A DNA stretch of 64,000 nt. It comes from Pseudomonas reidholzensis (lineage in GTDB: Bacteria > Pseudomonadota > Gammaproteobacteria > Pseudomonadales > Pseudomonadaceae). Where the stretch lies: the NCBI RefSeq assembly GCF_900536025.1, contig NZ_UNOZ01000007.1, positions 1-64,000 on the forward strand, written 5' to 3'. The position numbers and the translations under genes were made by a program. The stretch's first letter is position 1, and every line of letters starts with the position of its first letter. Below, piece after piece: positions 63,028 through 64,000 of this stretch. The notes beneath the pieces are model-generated. The model had not been told where the DNA came from. It searched no databases and saw only the letters and a program-made list of their open reading frames with translations.

Positions 63028-64000
63028 TCAAAGCCGAGCCAAATGACTCAGGTCTTGCCGGCGCGCCTTCAGGTAGGGCAACACCGCCCCCAGCAACGGC
63101 GCCTTGAACGGCTCCTGAAAGCGATGCGCCAACCCCGGAATCAGCCGTAACTGGCTGCCCTGGATATGCGCCGCCAGGTGCACCCCGTGCATCACCGGCA
63201 ACAACGGATCAGCCGTGCCATGCACCACCAGCGTCGGCACCCGCAACTGGTTCAGCAACTCGACCCGGCTAGGTTCGGCCAGGATCGCCATGATCTGCCG
63301 CTTGGCCCCCTCCGGATTGAACGCCCGGTCATAGGCCAACGCCGCCTGCTGCAACAACACCGCACGCTCATCGTGCACCCGCGGGCTGCCCAGTGCCGCC
63401 AGCAGGTCGGCCTGCTGCTCGATCGCCACTTCGCGGTTCGGCGCACTGCGCCGCGCCAGCAACTGGATCAGCGCCGGGCTCGGCGCCGGCAGCCCAGCAG
63501 CACCGGAACTGGACATCACCAAGGTCAGGCTGCGCACCCGCTCAGGCGCAATAGCCGCCAGGTGCTGGGCGATCATCCCGCCCATGCTCACCCCCAGCAC
63601 ATGAAACTGCTCGACCTTGAGCGCATCCATCAGGCGCAGGCCATCGTCGGCCATGTCGGTCAAGGTATACGGCGCCGCCACCGTCAGCCCGAGCTTGTAG
63701 CGCAACAGCTCGAGGGTCAGGTTGGCCGACGGCGGCAGCTGGTTCCAGCGCGACAGGCCAACATCGCGGTTGTCGTAGCGAATCACCCGGAAGCCTTGTC
63801 GGCACAGCGCCTCGACCACATCGTCGGGCCAATGGATCAGTTGCCCGCCAATGCCCATCACCAGCAACAGGGCCGGGTCGGTCGGTGAGCCGACACTCTG
63901 GTAAACCAGGCTGACCTGACCCAGCTCGGCCCGTTGCACCGGCACCTGCGCGTCGCAGCGCTGGGTCGCCAGGGCACCCGGCACGTTCAATAACAAGAAG
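63028..64000 (-). CDS. Alpha/beta hydrolase, 5' end possibly beyond window
   Basis: About 322 residues visible. Strand [33 protein letters not shown], then YDNRDVGLS, nucleophile elbow [10 protein letters not shown] (Ser), the acid in [12 protein letters not shown] (Asp) and the His in [10 protein letters not shown]: a complete catalytic triad. Close to 'alpha/beta fold hydrolase' esterases; substrate unknown. The frame is open to the window end; the first visible start (TTG 63996) is weak, so the real N-terminus is likely outside. Confidence 0.85.
   Translation of the reverse strand, partial: FLLLNVPGALATQRCDAQVPVQRAELGQVSLVYQSVGSPTDPALLLVMGIGGQLIHWPDDVVEALCRQGFRVIRYDNRDVGLSRWNQLPPSANLTLELLRYKLGLTVAAPYTLTDMADDGLRLMDALKVEQFHVLGVSMGGMIAQHLAAIAPERVRSLTLVMSSSGAAGLPAPSPALIQLLARRSAPNREVAIEQQADLLAALGSPRVHDERAVLLQQAALAYDRAFNPEGAKRQIMAILAEPSRVELLNQLRVPTLVVHGTADPLLPVMHGVHLAAHIQGSQLRLIPGLAHRFQEPFKAPLLGAVLPYLKARRQDLSHLARL

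Overview
This window looks like chromosome of a Pseudomonas of the P. putida group. The reasons are the high GC content, the many REP-type inverted repeats of the cgcgggtaaacccgc or cgcgggcaagcccgc kind, and gene order and protein types I know from P. putida. The clearest example is the block from a molybdopterin oxidoreductase through argF, an ABC ATPase, ybaK, glpF-glpK-glpR-glpD, aatJQMP, aauS-aauR and glpM. This species call rests on recognition, not on a database search.

Layout. 1-0.68 kb: an IS110-family element cut by the window edge, which has landed inside a copy of a long repeat. 0.7-4.0 kb: a two-component system (response regulator then kinase) and ilvE. 4.1-20.7 kb: two complete FecI/FecR/TonB-receptor iron cassettes, each behind a Fur-like site. 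Between them lie an ABC-F ATPase, a small VOC protein gene pair and the urease operon ureD-A-B-C-E-J-F-G. 21-27 kb: sulfur metabolism, with a four-domain rhodanese and a 3-mercaptopropionate-type thiol dioxygenase divergent from a sulfonate-type binding protein, a flavin monooxygenase and a pirin. 27-31 kb: small membrane and hypothetical proteins, and a MocR regulator convergent with a panB paralogue. 31.3-40.8 kb: a block bounded by copies of a 250-bp repeat. It holds a START protein, an (S)-ureidoglycine aminohydrolase, a second monooxygenase/binding-protein pair, a beta-propeller protein, an EamA exporter, a methyltransferase and an orphan FadR-type regulator. 40.9-64 kb: the core-like block (arginine, glycerol, acidic amino-acid uptake), interrupted by one very large gene.

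How the genes work together. Iron cassettes: surface signalling, in which the receptor reports to FecR, which controls FecI. Urease: a complete nickel enzyme with its maturation set, preceded by a possible sigma-54 promoter, which suggests nitrogen control. Sulfur genes: scavenging from organosulfur compounds. Glycerol: uptake, phosphorylation, oxidation and the repressor, with a shared TTTTCG-N5-GAA motif before glpF and glpD. aat/aau: an acidic amino-acid ABC importer with its own two-component system, and a clear sigma-54 promoter plus a TTCGG-N4-CCGAA activator site in front.

Most notable items. (1) A ~1455-residue protein at 51.3-55.7 kb with leucine-rich repeats and a C-terminal domain carrying the Cys-Glu-Asp signature of NEL-type bacterial E3 ubiquitin ligases. 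(2) A 250-bp repeat family (three full or near-full copies plus one IS-interrupted fragment), two of whose copies carry a side array of GATC sites with ~12-bp spacing. (3) A four-rhodanese protein with alternating dead and live catalytic loops, translationally coupled to a thiol dioxygenase. (4) Two unlinked pairs of sulfonate-type binding protein and flavin monooxygenase with no permease or ATPase nearby.
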